From: Inia geoffrensis
Taxonomy: Eukaryota > Chordata > Mammalia > Artiodactyla > Iniidae
Assembly (NCBI GenBank): GCA_036417435.1
Contig: CM070913.1
Coordinates: 17,824,680 to 17,888,679 of the forward strand
DNA length: 64,000 bases
Direction: 5' to 3'
Translations under genes and position numbers: made by a program
Shown here: positions 35,154-47,224 of the stretch, piece by piece
How positions within the stretch are numbered: the stretch's first letter is position 1
Layout: the number at the start of each line of letters is the position of its first letter
Notes under the pieces: model-generated
The model's database searches: none
Told to the model about the DNA's origin: nothing
Seen by the model: only the letters and a program-made list of their open reading frames with translations

Positions 35154-36649
35154 AAGAAGCCCCAGACCAAACGATTTCAATATTTAAGAAAATTTTATGT
35201 CAACTCTCCTATATTTTAAAAAATCTGAAAATTGATGGAAATTTCAAACTCATAGTAAAGTGCGTGGAAGTTAATAAAGGGACATAGGTTTCTTTACTCT
35301 GCAGTACACATGCGGCAACGCACAGTGTTGGCCTGCATAGATTGTTAGACATCAGCGACATGGAGTAGGCTGATCAGAATCATACTTTTTTTTAGAAGTA
35401 CAAGATTTACTGTGGGAAGTACTTGAAGAAAATTTAAAGCCTAAAAATGGTTTACTGGTGGTAAGAAAAGCAGCTAACAACTATGTAGTACAGTGTGTGT
35501 TATCCAGGGTGAACCATGCTCTATATCAGCACAATATGTTATAAGGGCCTCACACACTTTGGAATCCCACAAGGTATCATCATTTGCACCTTGGTCACAA
35601 TTTACAACAATAGGAATTGAAAATACCTCTTGTTGTCGAATGAGACATAAAAATAACACTAAACAATATGAACTTTGGGGCGAGCATATTAATCAGTGAC
35701 TCAGCCCGCCACTAAACTGACATCAGAACTGACAATGTAGCTTGCATATCTGATGCCAAGTTAGACAGAAGATGTCTGGAAAGCTACAATCCACTTTTAA
35801 TCATCAGGAACAGGTGTTCAGAGTCAATGTAAATCAGTGCAATGCTGGATGTGTAGAATCAAGGCATCGGGAGTGGGCTGCTCTGTGGTGCTTCAAACCC
35901 AAGGCTGAGCTCAGGGGCTGAACTTTGGCCAAATCATCTCTTTCTTCTCTCTTAATCCATAAGCCTGTCTGACACCCTTGTTCTTGATGCTTTTCATCCT
36001 ATACACAATGGTGAATAGTGCATTCCCTATGCAACATTACTAGCAAGTCTAAAGGCACATTATTTCCCAATTTCTTAATTGTTAGGGCAATAGGGACTTG
36101 AGAAAAATTCTGAAAGAGTGACAACTCACTATAATAAGGGAGTGCTTTGCAAAGAGTACAAAAATAAACATAACATTTAGTTCAGCATTTCATTGACTGT
36201 TTTCATACCCTGAATTAAGATGTTCATATTTATTTAAATTTTCCACCTCTCCTTCCTGTTGAATGATTATATGTTCAAGTAACATAATTGTGCAGATGTC
36301 ATGTATAGTATTGAGAGTAAAATTTTATGTAATTATTTGATATTTATTTACAACCTTGATATATCAAGATCTTTTATTAAATAAAGAAGAAGGACACAGA
36401 ATAGCAAGACAATTCTGTGGTCTCTGGCTTTTCAGTCCTTTACAAAACTTGGGATGATTTCTAAACATTATTTTTTTTTTTATGTCTTTCTAAAAATGAA
36501 GATGGCTGAAAGATTAGCCAAAAGACAATATTTACAACACAAAATGATGTTAGATAATATAAGAAAATTGACAAGTCAACTGTCCCATGTTTCCAATACT
36601 TCCAGGAGATAAATTTCATCAAAGCAGAGACTCAGTTTTACTCTCAAAG
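35154..36649. other. Unique sequence
   Basis: No gene or clear repeat. Short opposing frames at 35474-35699 are complementary readings of the same DNA with no domain. Confidence 0.45.
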
Positions 36650-36659
36650 GTTCTGATCA

Positions 36660-36876
36660 GGGACTTCCCTGGTGGCTCAGTGGTTGAGAGACCGCCTGCC
36701 GATGCAGGGGACACGGGTTCGTGCCCCGGTCCAGGAGGATCCCACGTGCTGCGGAGCGGCTGGGCCCGTGAGCCATGGCCGATGAGCCTGCGCGTCCGGA
36801 ACCTGTGCTCCGCAACCGGAGAGGCCACAGCAGTGAGAGGCCTGCGCACCTCCCCACCCCCAAAAAAAAAAAAAAA
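36660..36876 (+). mobile_element. CHR-type SINE
   Basis: Begins gggacttccctggtggctcag, has A and B boxes, the CHR body, and a tctccccacccc-altered 3' end before the A tail. gttctgatca is duplicated exactly at 36650-36659 and 36877-36886. Confidence 0.95.
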
Positions 36877-36923
36877 GTTCTGATCATATGTAGCCCAGTG
36901 GCTGACCCATAGTATGGCTCTTT

Positions 36924-37000
36924 CTATATCTACCTATCTATCCATCCGTCTGTCTATCATCTATCTGTTCATTTATCTGACCATCCTTCCATCCATCCAT
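36924..37000. repeat. Imperfect (TATC/CATC)n microsatellite
   Basis: A run of tatc, catc and tgtc tetranucleotides of about 75 bp, interrupted in several places. Confidence 0.8.
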
Positions 37001-37171
37001 ATGTCCAAAATTTTTGTTGAACTCTGTATTGACAAGTTTATATTCACGTTTAGTAATTACCAGTGAAGCCACTGACACCAGTGACTTTAAATTCTATTAT
37101 TCCTTTCCCCTGAATTAGTACTGAACTTTTACTCAGGAAGACCTAGTGAGTTTTGTTTGTTTGTTTTTAGA

Positions 37172-37250
37172 TAATCTAATATCTTTATTAGTCTATTTGA
37201 GGTATAGTTGATTTACAATATTATATTAGTTTTGGGTAAGCTGTACACTA
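37172..37250 (-). mobile_element. Short L1 3' end, antisense
   Basis: atctttattagtctatttgaggtatagttgatttacaatattatattag resembles the reversed L1 3' terminus (compare 19715-19760). Confidence 0.6.
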
Positions 37251-38229
37251 TGAAGACCTAGTTTTGAATTTACATATGGCTCTAACTTTTTGGAGGTATA
37301 AGGGAAGTAGAGAGAAAAGACAGATGAAGTGAATTGGTATGGACATGTAAGTAAAAGACAATGAAAAGGAGAGATTACTAACCTTTTCCTACACAGGGCT
37401 ATACATTTGACCTTGGGTCATAGCAATAAGGTTGACAATAAAAAAGGTAAGATTTTTTTTTTTAACTGGTTGGGTATCTCCATCTGCTCAATTGAATCAC
37501 ACTAATTCCTTGGTTTCGAGTGTGTCTTTAATTGGGATTCTGATTTAAAGGTACCATGATATTATGTAAAAAGCATAGCATTTGGATTCAGAACACCTTA
37601 CTTCATATTTGGCTCCACCAGTTACTCAACTTAGATATAATGTGCAGCCTACATTTGAGCTCTGTTTTCGTCTGTAATAAACAGTGATGCAAAATCACAT
37701 ATGTAGATCTATCTATAATATATATATATAGATATATTATACATCTATATTTCTCTCTCTCTATATATATATGTTAATTTGTAGAACTGAGCGCCAGAAG
37801 TAATTTAAAATTACACTGTTGACTGTGATTACCAGCTCTGATGTGTGAAAAAGTTAGGAAAGTGTTTCCCTAAAAATAAATATAAAATTGATAAAGTTGT
37901 TAAAAACAACCATTTCAGAGCTCTGGAGATTGACCAAAAGTGGACCAAAAAAATTGAATTTTTTTTTTTTTAACACAACTAGATCTTTGAGTAAGAATAC
38001 TGGGAGTCTGTGGTTTTATTGTATAGAGCTGTCCCATCCTTCCCCCAACCCATAGCTCAGCTGGTGAGAACCATGATTTTACCAGCCTTTTTCTGGATGT
38101 AAAATCCAGCAGCTTTGCTTCTAAAAAGAGCGGATTTAATTTGGGTTAGAAGGGAAAAACTGGTATCATTGTCAGCTAAATGTGACAACCAGGAAATGAA
38201 TGGAGGGAACCTACAACTTGTTAGTCTGA
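37251..38229. other. Unique AT-rich sequence
   Basis: Contains an AT/TA-rich low-complexity stretch at about 37715-37775 (tatatatatagatatatt... and ctctctctctatatatat). No gene. Confidence 0.45.
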
Positions 38230-39420
38230 GGTTGTTGTCTCATTTAGGATGAGTAGCAATACAACCAGGAATTGAACAGAGAGATCTTGGAGATGAGAGA
38301 GCCATAGATGAGCTAAATGAACTCTCCACATATCCCTGCCTGTCTAGGAAACTACATGACCAAAGAGACCCAAGAGAGCCTGGCAGAAAATAATAGCCAA
38401 AAAAGACTGAGAAATAGCTTGATTTTGAACACACTTCCCATCCCTGACTCAGAACAGCAGTGGGAAACCTTACTAACTCAAGATGTTTGAGTACAACTTT
38501 TGCCCAACTCACTGGTTGACCACTAAGCTATGCAGGCACAGGACAAACCACTAGGAAGGCAGCCTAAAATTAAAAATAAGAATAAAGCAATTGAGTAGAG
38601 ACATCAGGAGAAAAACACTACAGGGGAAGCAGGTTCCAAAGTTTACAAAACCAAACAGAAACTCTAAAAAACATATTGGAATCCGGAGACCTGTGGAAAA
38701 TGCCAAGCGTATTAATTGATGTGCAATGGTAGTCTTAAAACAGGAGGGAGGAGACAAACAGTGGAAAAATTAAAGAAATAATGGCCTAAAATTGATGAAA
38801 AATATTAGTCTGCGGATCTTGGGAGCTCAACACACCTGAAGTATGATAAACACAAAGAGATCCACACCTAGATACATCACAATTAAACCCCTGAAAGCCA
38901 AAGACAAACAGAGCTTGAAAGCAACAAAGAAATCTGATTCATCACATGCAGGAAACAAAAATAAGAAGATTCACTGACTTCTCTTCTGAAAAACTGGGTA
39001 ACAGGAGGCAGTGGGATAACATTTTTAAAGTGCTAAAAGCAAAAAGAGTTAACCTGAAATTTTAAATCCAGCAAAACTATCCTTTGAAAGTAAAGACCTT
39101 CCCAATCGAAAACTGAGAGAATTCATATTCATTGATAGCAGATCTGCCCTATGAGAACCACTGAAGGAAGTCCTTTGGGATGAAAGGAAATGACACTGGA
39201 CAGTAAGGTGAATCTACAGAAAGAAATGAAGAGCATCAGAAATAGTAATAGTAAATATGTGGGCAAATACAAAAGACTGTGTGTACATCTATATTTTTTT
39301 CTCCTCATTTCTTTAAAAACCATAAGGTTGTTGAAAACAATAGTTGTAACACTGTATTGTTGAATTTAGACCTTATGTATGTATGATAAATATTACAATA
39401 TCAGAAAAAGAAGGGGGGGA
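38230..39420 (+). mobile_element. HAL1/L1M element, ORF1 and spacer portion
   Basis: caaccaggaattgaacagag, ataatggcctaaaattgatg, gataaacacaaagagatcc, gcttgaaagcaacaaag, atttttaaagtgctaaaagc and tgggatgaaaggaaatgacactgg follow L1 ORF1 and inter-ORF order. Frames are broken. ORF2-type sequence continues at 39690. Confidence 0.68.
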
Positions 39421-40005
39421 AAGAAACCATGTTGGAGGAAATTTGCTCTATTAAGTGAAAATTAAGTCAGGATTAACCTAAAATAGACTGTGATAAGTGT
39501 CAGTTTTCTAATCTATAAAATATATATCATAATGGTACCTCAGATTATTGTGAGGCCTCAATGAGTATATCTGTATATATAGATACAGATATATTAGGTA
39601 TATTATGCATACACGTGTATGTGTATATATATTTAGAACTTACATTCTTAGAACAATTTTGGACATGTAATAAATATTATATGTTAACTTTTATTATTGG
39701 CTTGAGAATTACATCAAGAAAACAACAAGGATAGCTACTATTACTATTTCTGTTTAACATATTAGAAGTCTTATTTAATTCAATAAGATAAATATAATTA
39801 AGCAGTATAAATACAGAAAAGAAGAATACATATTCTTTTCTTGATATAATATGATTCACTACAAAAAATCTGAGAAAGGCTACTATGAAAGGTTAGCAAA
39901 TTGCTGGATGAATAACTAACACCATTCCTCTACACCAGCAGTTACCATTTAGGAAAAAATATAGTGTGACTAGGAATAAAATCTAATAAAAATGTGCAAG
40001 GCCTC

Positions 40006-40509
40006 TATAATAGACTCCAACATGTCCCCCATCCTCCCCCACCCCTCCCCCACCCCTCTATCAAAAGACATTCATGTCAAATATCTAGAACACATGAGTG
40101 TTACCTTATTTGGATAAAGGGTCTTTGAGATGTAATTGTTAAGGATCTTGAGATGAGGCTATGATCCTGAATTAACCAGTGGACCCCTAAATCCAATGAC
40201 AGTGTCCTTGTAAGAGATGTGCAGAGGAGAACAGACACAAAGAGGAGGAGGCCATGTGACCATGGAGGCAAGGATTGGAGTGATGTGGCCACCAGGCAAC
40301 AAATCAAGGAATTCCTACAGCCTCCTGAAGCTAAAGAGTGAAAGAACTCAATAGAGTCTCCCCTAGAGCCTCGAAAGTTAGCACAGCCCTGCAGACATTT
40401 TGATTTTGGACTTCTGAACCCCAGAGCTGTGAGAGAATAAATATATGTTGTTTGAGGCAAGAGAGTTTGTGGTAATTTTTTTTAATGGCAGCCACAGGAA
40501 ACTAATACA
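40006..40509 (+). mobile_element. MLT1-type (ERVL-MaLR) solo LTR
   Basis: A near-complete LTR of about 500 bp: tataatagactccaacatgtccccc start, gtgttaccttatttggataaagggtc, gttaaggatcttgagatgagg, agtgtccttgtaagag, ggacttctgaaccccagagctgtgag, an aataaa signal (about 40436-40441), and a terminal gccacaggaaactaatacag. It contains no coding sequence. It sits inside L1M ORF2 sequence. Confidence 0.85.
40026..40056 (-). other. Strong G-quadruplex motif inside MLT1 LTR
   Basis: On the plus strand five C-runs occur (40026-40030, 40036-40040, 40042-40045, 40047-40051, 40053-40056). The last four are separated by single bases. The minus strand therefore has four G-runs of 4-5 with one-nucleotide loops. 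Confidence 0.88.
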
Positions 40510-40705
40510 GTCTGTATGAAGAACATTTAAAAATTCTTAAAGAACATAAATGACCTAAATGGACATAGAGATGTATCTATTTATTAATGCAACTGCTCAA
40601 TACCTTTGTTATGTCAATTTTTCCAAAATGATTCCATCAATGTAATGCAGCTGTAATAAAAATTCTAAGTAAGGAAATAAAAATACCAAAAGCTTGTTCT
40701 GAAAA

Positions 40706-43700
40706 AGAATTAGGGCTGTGCAAGCAGGGGGCACTTTCCCTTCCAAGTACTATGACGTTCTATTACCATTTTTTATTGTTCAAAAATGGTCCAATATTTG
40801 CATTTCCATGTTATATGACTTAGAAGAAGTATTATTATTGAGCATTTTCTCTTTCCTAGAAAGTGCTCGTTTTCCCTTTGAAGTCACATTGCTCCTTATC
40901 AAACAGATATTCGGAGGAATCCTATTACTCTCTCAAAAGTGACTCTAACAAGCTGAAATTTATATTACAGACCACGTGAAAAACCAGTCTTATTCCAGCA
41001 TCATCATCCCTCTTCTAGAGATGAACTGCACTACATTTACTGTTTGCCTTTTAATAATCTTTAAAAAAATTTTTTTTTATTTAAATAGACGCCTCAAATA
41101 ATGGCATTATTCAGAATTACATTTTGTTGCCCATATAGTCCCTAAATTCTGGTCAAACTGCTTATCCAAAAAGCCTATGTTATATTTATTCACATGAAAC
41201 TTTTGAGAGAAAGATCAAAATTTCAGATGCTTTGAGGCACAAAGGAGATAAAGAATCAGTTAAAGGTCACTGGAGGCCAGGAAGAAAGAGACTAAAGACA
41301 GTTTGCTAAAAAAGAAGTTCATTTAAACACAGTAATTTGAAAACAGACACAACAGGAGACAATCTATATTATCTTTTATTTTCTCAATCTTTTTGGTTTT
41401 ACTACTGCCAATTCCACCCCTGCAGTTCAGACCTGGCAGCAAACTCTCTGTTACTTTCCAGCAGCATTTCACAAGCTGATAAGGAACCAAACTTGAAGGG
41501 GGGAAAAAAAAAGGAATTGACTAAAAACTCTGAATTTCCCTTTTTCTCAGTGTGTATATTATTTCTTACAGCTTCATCTAGAACGTGGTTAAGACTTGAC
41601 AATGGAAATTTGGGCGTGACCTAGAAATGTCTCCGTCTGTGAGTAACGTAAACCTTCATTTTAATGGTTTTATGCATTCATATAAAGCCTTCAGCAGTGT
41701 TGTGTATATCTTGGAAACATAATGACTGTTAGTGAATTCATCCTCATGTCCTTCGAAGGTGAAATCCTTTGATATGTGGTATTGCACCAGGAGAAATCAC
41801 ATTCCAACTATTATCTTACGTACTGCAGTTATTTGAGGGAAGCCATCTGTCATATTTTGGGTGGAAAATTACATACTCAAGATGGATTTTTAAAAAACAT
41901 ACTGTTGCCATGCTTTGTCTGACAAGGGTTTATTTTTTCAGATTGAAACAATAAGTCTTACTCATCTTCAGTGTTATTTGTATAAAACAAATCCCAATGA
42001 ACTGCTGCGTTTTAAGTATATCATTGTGATTCACACCAGTGATATTCAGCACGCCTTCCTGAAACATCAATTCTGGAATAGATTGATCAATATGTCTATT
42101 TGGATCGAGTTCTGTATTTGCAGTTGTTTCAGAATTACAGAACTACATTTTCCAGAGTTCTTTAGTTTGCCAAGTGAGTTCAACTAATGACTCTCTGCTA
42201 TCCTTTTTTAAGCTTAGTTTGTTGAAAATGCTTTCTAATGAGACTCACGGAACATTTTCAAAAATGAGTTGTCTAGGGTTTCTTCATGCCCCTAATATAT
42301 TTCTCTTTACTAGATTTGGATCCCTTCCAGTGGGTTTTTACTTAGATTATGATATTTCCCTGTTCAGTTCTGCACTTCAGTTTCTCTTAAGCTAATAATT
42401 TATCTTCTGATTAGCAAGTTGCTTCTTTAGCTGTAGGCTGCTTTGTGGGTACTAAACCCTAAAAAGAAACATTAGACTTTGAAGGGAACTTATTTCCCCT
42501 GTAGAGTTTTTCTGAGAGTAGACGAAATCGATTGATTTCTTTGACCATTGATTAACTTTGACCAGCATCAGCTATTTCCTTCTAAACACCCTGGATGTCA
42601 GAGAAATTTTCAAATACTCCAAAGCCAATCACGTTCCCTTACTGGCCTACTAGTACCATGAATTGGAGCTACTGCAACTGAGCTTGCCTAATGTGGAGCT
42701 ACTAAAGGTCAAGTTTCATCAGAAGCTCTCCAGTTTTCTTCTGTAGCTATAAGGGGGAGCTGGGGGAGAGAGAGAGAGAACACACTATGGAATTAGGTTT
42801 TATGCATATTCATAACTTCTTTTCCTTGAATAAGGATTCAGTCCCTTCTGTGACTGTACACTAGATTTTAGGGTATGAGTTCTGAGAAAGCTGATAGAAC
42901 CCCAAGTATCTGGCCTCAAATGATGACGCAAGCAGTCTACAGATAATTAGGAGGAGAGATGAATAACAAAGCTTATATTTTCTGAAGAGGTTCTTCACTT
43001 TGTCAAAACTTATCTCACCTATTTAAAATCAGGTAGAAATCTTGATGTCATTTAAAATGACATTTAATGCAAAGTCATCTCATCTTGGTGAAAATCTGTT
43101 CTTGGGACTTAATAGTATAAACACCCAAGAGCAACTGTGTTCCTGAATCACATGCTATCACAGGACATTGTTGTTCTCCCCTGTAGGTCTAAGGCTATTC
43201 ATCAGCTTCTCTCATTATTACAAACACATTTATGTTTTCTATTTGTACCAACTTTTGGATTAATACCCTGAAACAGAGCAAAATTTACCTCCAAGACTAT
43301 ACAAATTCACAATCAACAAGGTATCAAAAAACATGTGTGTGATTCTTATTTTTATAGTTTTATCCCATTTCTCTCCTTAATATGCTTCATTTCACTGGTT
43401 CCCTTTAATTCTTGTTCAAGATCTAATGAAGTTTGTTCTCTTAGTCATGCAGAAGAACCCATGCAGGAAGCAGAACTATTAGAAGACAAAAAAAAGTTAA
43501 TAAAAACAAAACTGATTTTAATATGATACTTGAACCTATCACTCATATCTTTATAGAGTATACAGCAAAAATAGATTAAAAATTTTATTGATTTTTGCTT
43601 TTATCTTCACAATTTTTCCTTTTCCTTAATGTATTTTATTGTTCTTCTGACTTCTTGATCTCTTCATCTGTTCTTTTTTTACCTTCGTTAATTTCCAAAT

Positions 43701-43744
43701 GCCTTTACGGCATTATAATTTCCACTGAGTAATCCCCCTTCTCC

Positions 43745-43747
<3 letters not shown>
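40706..43747. other. Unique sequence
   Basis: About 3 kb without a recognised repeat or gene. Small frames (41337-41624, 41915-42187, 43335-43526) show no domains. A short (GA)n lies near 42765-42780. Confidence 0.45.

Positions 43748-43817
<70 letters not shown>
43748..43817. repeat. (CA)n microsatellite, about 35 units
   Basis: An uninterrupted dinucleotide repeat of about 70 bp, the longest pure microsatellite in the window. Length and purity predict high polymorphism. Confidence 0.97.
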
Positions 43818-43820
<3 letters not shown>

Positions 43821-44399
43821 ATCCTCCTTTTGATGTTAATTCAGGTCAACACAAAGTATTAGAAATGGTGCTGCCTACTCATTGATCAAATGAAAATGCA
43901 ATACTAATATATTATCTATTACAATTTAGATATTGTATTATCCATAAATAAGAATATTTAACCAGTTTGTTGTGCCCAGAGGGCTTGGGCTGTATGATTT
44001 ACTCTACCAGCCAAATGGAGGGTCAGATTTTTTGAAGACCACCTTGAATTCCTCAAGTCCGTTACTGGGATTGATATTTTTAGGAGTTTGTTTCATCAGT
44101 TATTATTTTGTAACCTCAGCAAACGTTTTATTCCTTTAGACTCGTTGTAAGGAGATGTTGTTTACTAAAGGTATTGGTGAGTCTTAAATTGTGAGAAAAT
44201 GTAATTAATTGTCTCACAGAATAATTAGCCTTCATTCTGGTTTGCCATTGAAGAGCATGGTCCCACACAGAGGGTAGAAAAGAAAAACCTCGGGAACTTC
44301 CAGTATATTGTCTCCATGTATCGTTTTGATAAATAGTCATTTTTGCATGTTGCACTTTTTCTAGTGTAAGGACTCTTTCCTTCAGTTATACATATTGTC

Positions 44400-45400
44400 T
44401 AAATATGTATCACTGTTGGTAAGGTTATTGTACATATCTTTACATCACTGTTTTAATAGCACTAAAGTGGCTGAGAGAACTGAATATAGATTTAGGGTGA
44501 TGATTGCCTCTAGTAAAGCTTAGACAAGTCATTTTATCAATAAACAGAGTATAATAGGCTAAATCAGAAATGTCAACGCTTGAATCTGTAAAGAAGAAAA
44601 GTATGGTAAAAAGGAAAATAAACAATAGCATTTAGTGGAGAGTGTGACCCACAGGATACTTTTATTCCAGTGGTTTGGGGGAGATGCTCTCTCTTTCATG
44701 CTGTCATTACCTTGCTCTCAGTACCTTGTGCTCCTGGCAGCTTTAGTGGACCGTCTTGCTTCTTAACATTATCTGAATAACCTCAGTTTAGTATCTTTCC
44801 TAAAATATAACTTCGCAGTTTTGCTAAGATTTCATCCTTTTGTCCAGAAGTTTGGGAGTAATTAGGTGAGTGAGGTTTTGTGTAATGGTAAAGCCTTGTG
44901 TAATTCTAGAATGACTGTTCCAGTTAAATGTGTTCCTGTATCACTGGATAGAAAAGTTGCAGTGTCCCAGGTAGGAAACACAAACTCTAATTTTTTTTTA
45001 GTCTTGTGAATGCTGTGACGTTTTTGATAAGAAAATGCTTCAAAACAATATGCAATAGTACACATATTATTAGTAGGTCATGTTTATGTTCCATAGAAAG
45101 AACCAGTGTTACAAAATTTGTTTGGTGATGATTGTTTTCCCATAAGTATATTAGTTACATATGAGGCATGAATTGCCCATCCTCTGCTCTTCTAGAAAAG
45201 TTTTCCCACTGGTGTTTATTTAATATCACGGCCAATTTGTCTGTATTGTGATGGCTTGCTTCAGGAGGATTTGACAAGTATTCATTTGAGAGTTTGTCAT
45301 TTTGTTTTCTGGTGCTAGCTAGTAACCATACTGGTTCTTGCCAGATCTGACCTTCAAGGATCCTACAGTTGAATAACTCCAGTGATTCTTCTCAGAATTT
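44400..45400 (-). pseudogene. Decayed retrovirus-like pol (integrase) relic
   Basis: In the minus-strand frame 45065-44862, residues resembling a retroviral integrase core are seen: an EAF block, then SSDTGTHLTG (compare the general SDxGTHF signature). In another frame further on there is a QTSGQKDE-like segment in the place of the usual post-core helix. Flanking frames are full of stops. Integrase joins viral DNA to host DNA, but this copy is far too damaged to act. Whether it belongs to a class I or an ERVL-type element is not settled. It lies on the same strand as the MLT1 LTR and frames at 46327-47224. Confidence 0.45.
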
Positions 45401-46326
45401 GAGGAACCGCACTTTTTACACCCTTAATAGAAAACTTTAGTTTCTCCGTTGAACTTTTTTGTTTTTTTGATTATTGCATTCTAGAAGAAATCAAAACAGC
45501 CTATTCAGCGTGGTGATATATTCTAAAATCTTTCTATAATCTTTCTAAAGTGTTTCCATTGTATTTAAAAATACTTTCATGTTATCCATAGTGAGCCTTT
45601 ACTTAATGACAGTGATTATTTTAGGTATTGTCCGAATGTCACGTACTCCACATCTGTTGTTCATTTTGTAGAGTACCTGAGGAGATTAAGAGACTTATTT
45701 GTTTCTCTAACATCTCAAAGAAGCGTGTTATTCTAAAAACATACCAGTACATATATTTACTCTTTTATTTTAGTAATTTGACGTGCAGTAGAAAGGACCA
45801 CAGGTTTGCCATTTGAATTTATTTGGCTTCCAGTAAAAAAAAAAATGGAATCTACCAGAGACTTCAGGGACTAGACTAGATATTCCTTACCAGCCTGGTA
45901 TCCTTTTTTAAGATATGACCCACAAAAAAATTAAATCAGGATTTGGTATAAGAGCTTCCAAAATAACTGTTCATGACCATGCCTAGAATAGGCAAGAAGT
46001 AAAAAACACACAATTCTGCTATATTGTGTGTTACAGAGTTGCTGCTTTAAGAGTGTTATGCAAGTGGGTATTGTTATAAGAAGGATAATATAGCAATAAT
46101 TCATAATAAGTAATCAGCTAGTAGAAAAATGTTGGGATTTTTTAGCAATAGGTATTCACTCTATGTAATAACATGCGATTTTAATGATGCTTGTACAAGA
46201 TCTGAAGATGTTTTGGCTAATTTATTTGAAGCCTATAATTGCTCTGAGCCAAGGAGTCTCAGCCTTGGCCTGTTATTGAGCAAAGTCTAAGTTTTTATAC
46301 ACACACGAAAGGAAAGATTTATGATT

Positions 46327-46780
46327 GTACTAGTTTCTTAGGGCTGTTGTAACAAATTACCACCAGAGTAGTGGCTTAAGACAAATAAATTAATTTTGTC
46401 ACAGTTTTGGAGTCTAGAAATCCAAAATCAAGGTGTCATCAGGGTAGATTCCTTCTAGAGGCTCTGAGGGAGAACTGGATCCATGCCTTTCACCTAGTGT
46501 GCGGTGGTGGCCAGCAATCCTTGCCATGCTTTGGCTTGTAGACTCATCATTCCAGTCTCCACCTCTGTCTTCACATGATGTTGCCCTCTCTGCGTCTCTG
46601 TCCATCCTCTCCCTTCCTTATAAGGAGTCAGTCATTGGATTCAGGACTCACCCTAATCCAGTATGACCTCATCTTAAAACATTACATCTGCAAAGACCCT
46701 ATTTCCAAGTAAGGTCACATCAGGAAGTTTCAGATGCTCATGAAATGGGGAGAGGGGGAGACAGTATCAAACCCGCTACA
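46327..46780 (-). mobile_element. MLT1-type (ERVL-MaLR) LTR, antisense
   Basis: The reversed LTR order is clear: tactagtttcttagggctgttgtaacaaattacc, gtcacagttttggagtctag, atccaaaatcaaggtgtc, ccttataaggagtcagtcattgg, accctaatccagtatgacctcatctt and tctgcaaagaccctatttccaagtaagg. About 450 bp, with no coding content. Confidence 0.85.
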
Positions 46781-46788
46781 GCCATCAC

Positions 46789-47224
46789 CTAGGAATCATC
46801 AATAACTGCCACAGTCAGACTGCCTATGTTTATAGACGCTTTTGCCCATAGAGATACTGTGACCATAGCTAATTCTTTGGTAATTTCTTGATTCATAAAT
46901 AGTACAGGCATTCTGAATTCTAAATCAGTTATTCTATGACAATGTATAGGAAAATTTATAACGACTTCTAAAGTAATCTCTCTGAAATATGTTTTATCTG
47001 GAAATTCCATTTGTAAGGTAGTTCCTGTCTAGTAAATCTGTAGGAATTATGTCACAGTGGGAAAAGGAATATTCTTCTAATAAGGATCCTAAAATAAATG
47101 TTACAGATTGGGATTTGGGAAAGTATTTGGGGATTGTTAGAAATTTCTGTACTTGAGTGGCTCTAGTAACCAAAGCAAATAAAGTCCATTCATCTTCAGT
47201 CTCTTTAAAACTGATGGTACACCA
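46789..47224 (-). pseudogene. Overlapping protein-like relic frames, probably ERV-derived
   Basis: Two minus-strand frames overlap: one open from about 47224 to 46994 without an ATG, and one at 47010-46789 (73 codons). Both read like diverged coding sequence (for example EDEWTLFALVTRATQ in the first and NQEITKELAMV in the second), unlike most chance frames here. The MLT1 LTR begins nine bases beyond. I cannot name the domain. Proximity to the integrase relic suggests one ancient retrovirus-like element, as inference only. Confidence 0.35.

Larger units (their letters stand above)
39690..40705 (+). mobile_element. L1M ORF2 RT fragment split by an MLT1 LTR
   Basis: Diverged ORF2 nucleotide pattern: caagaaaacaacaaggatagc, ttctgtttaacatattagaagtc, gtgtgactaggaataaaatctaataaaaatgtgcaaggcctc (to 40005). 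It then resumes at 40510 with ctgtatgaagaacatttaaaaattc and atgcaactgctcaatacc. The insert is the MLT1 LTR at 40006-40509. Confidence 0.68.

Noticed and set aside
46414..46605. 63-codon antisense frame rich in charged residues
   Set aside because: It lies within the MLT1 LTR, which is non-coding.
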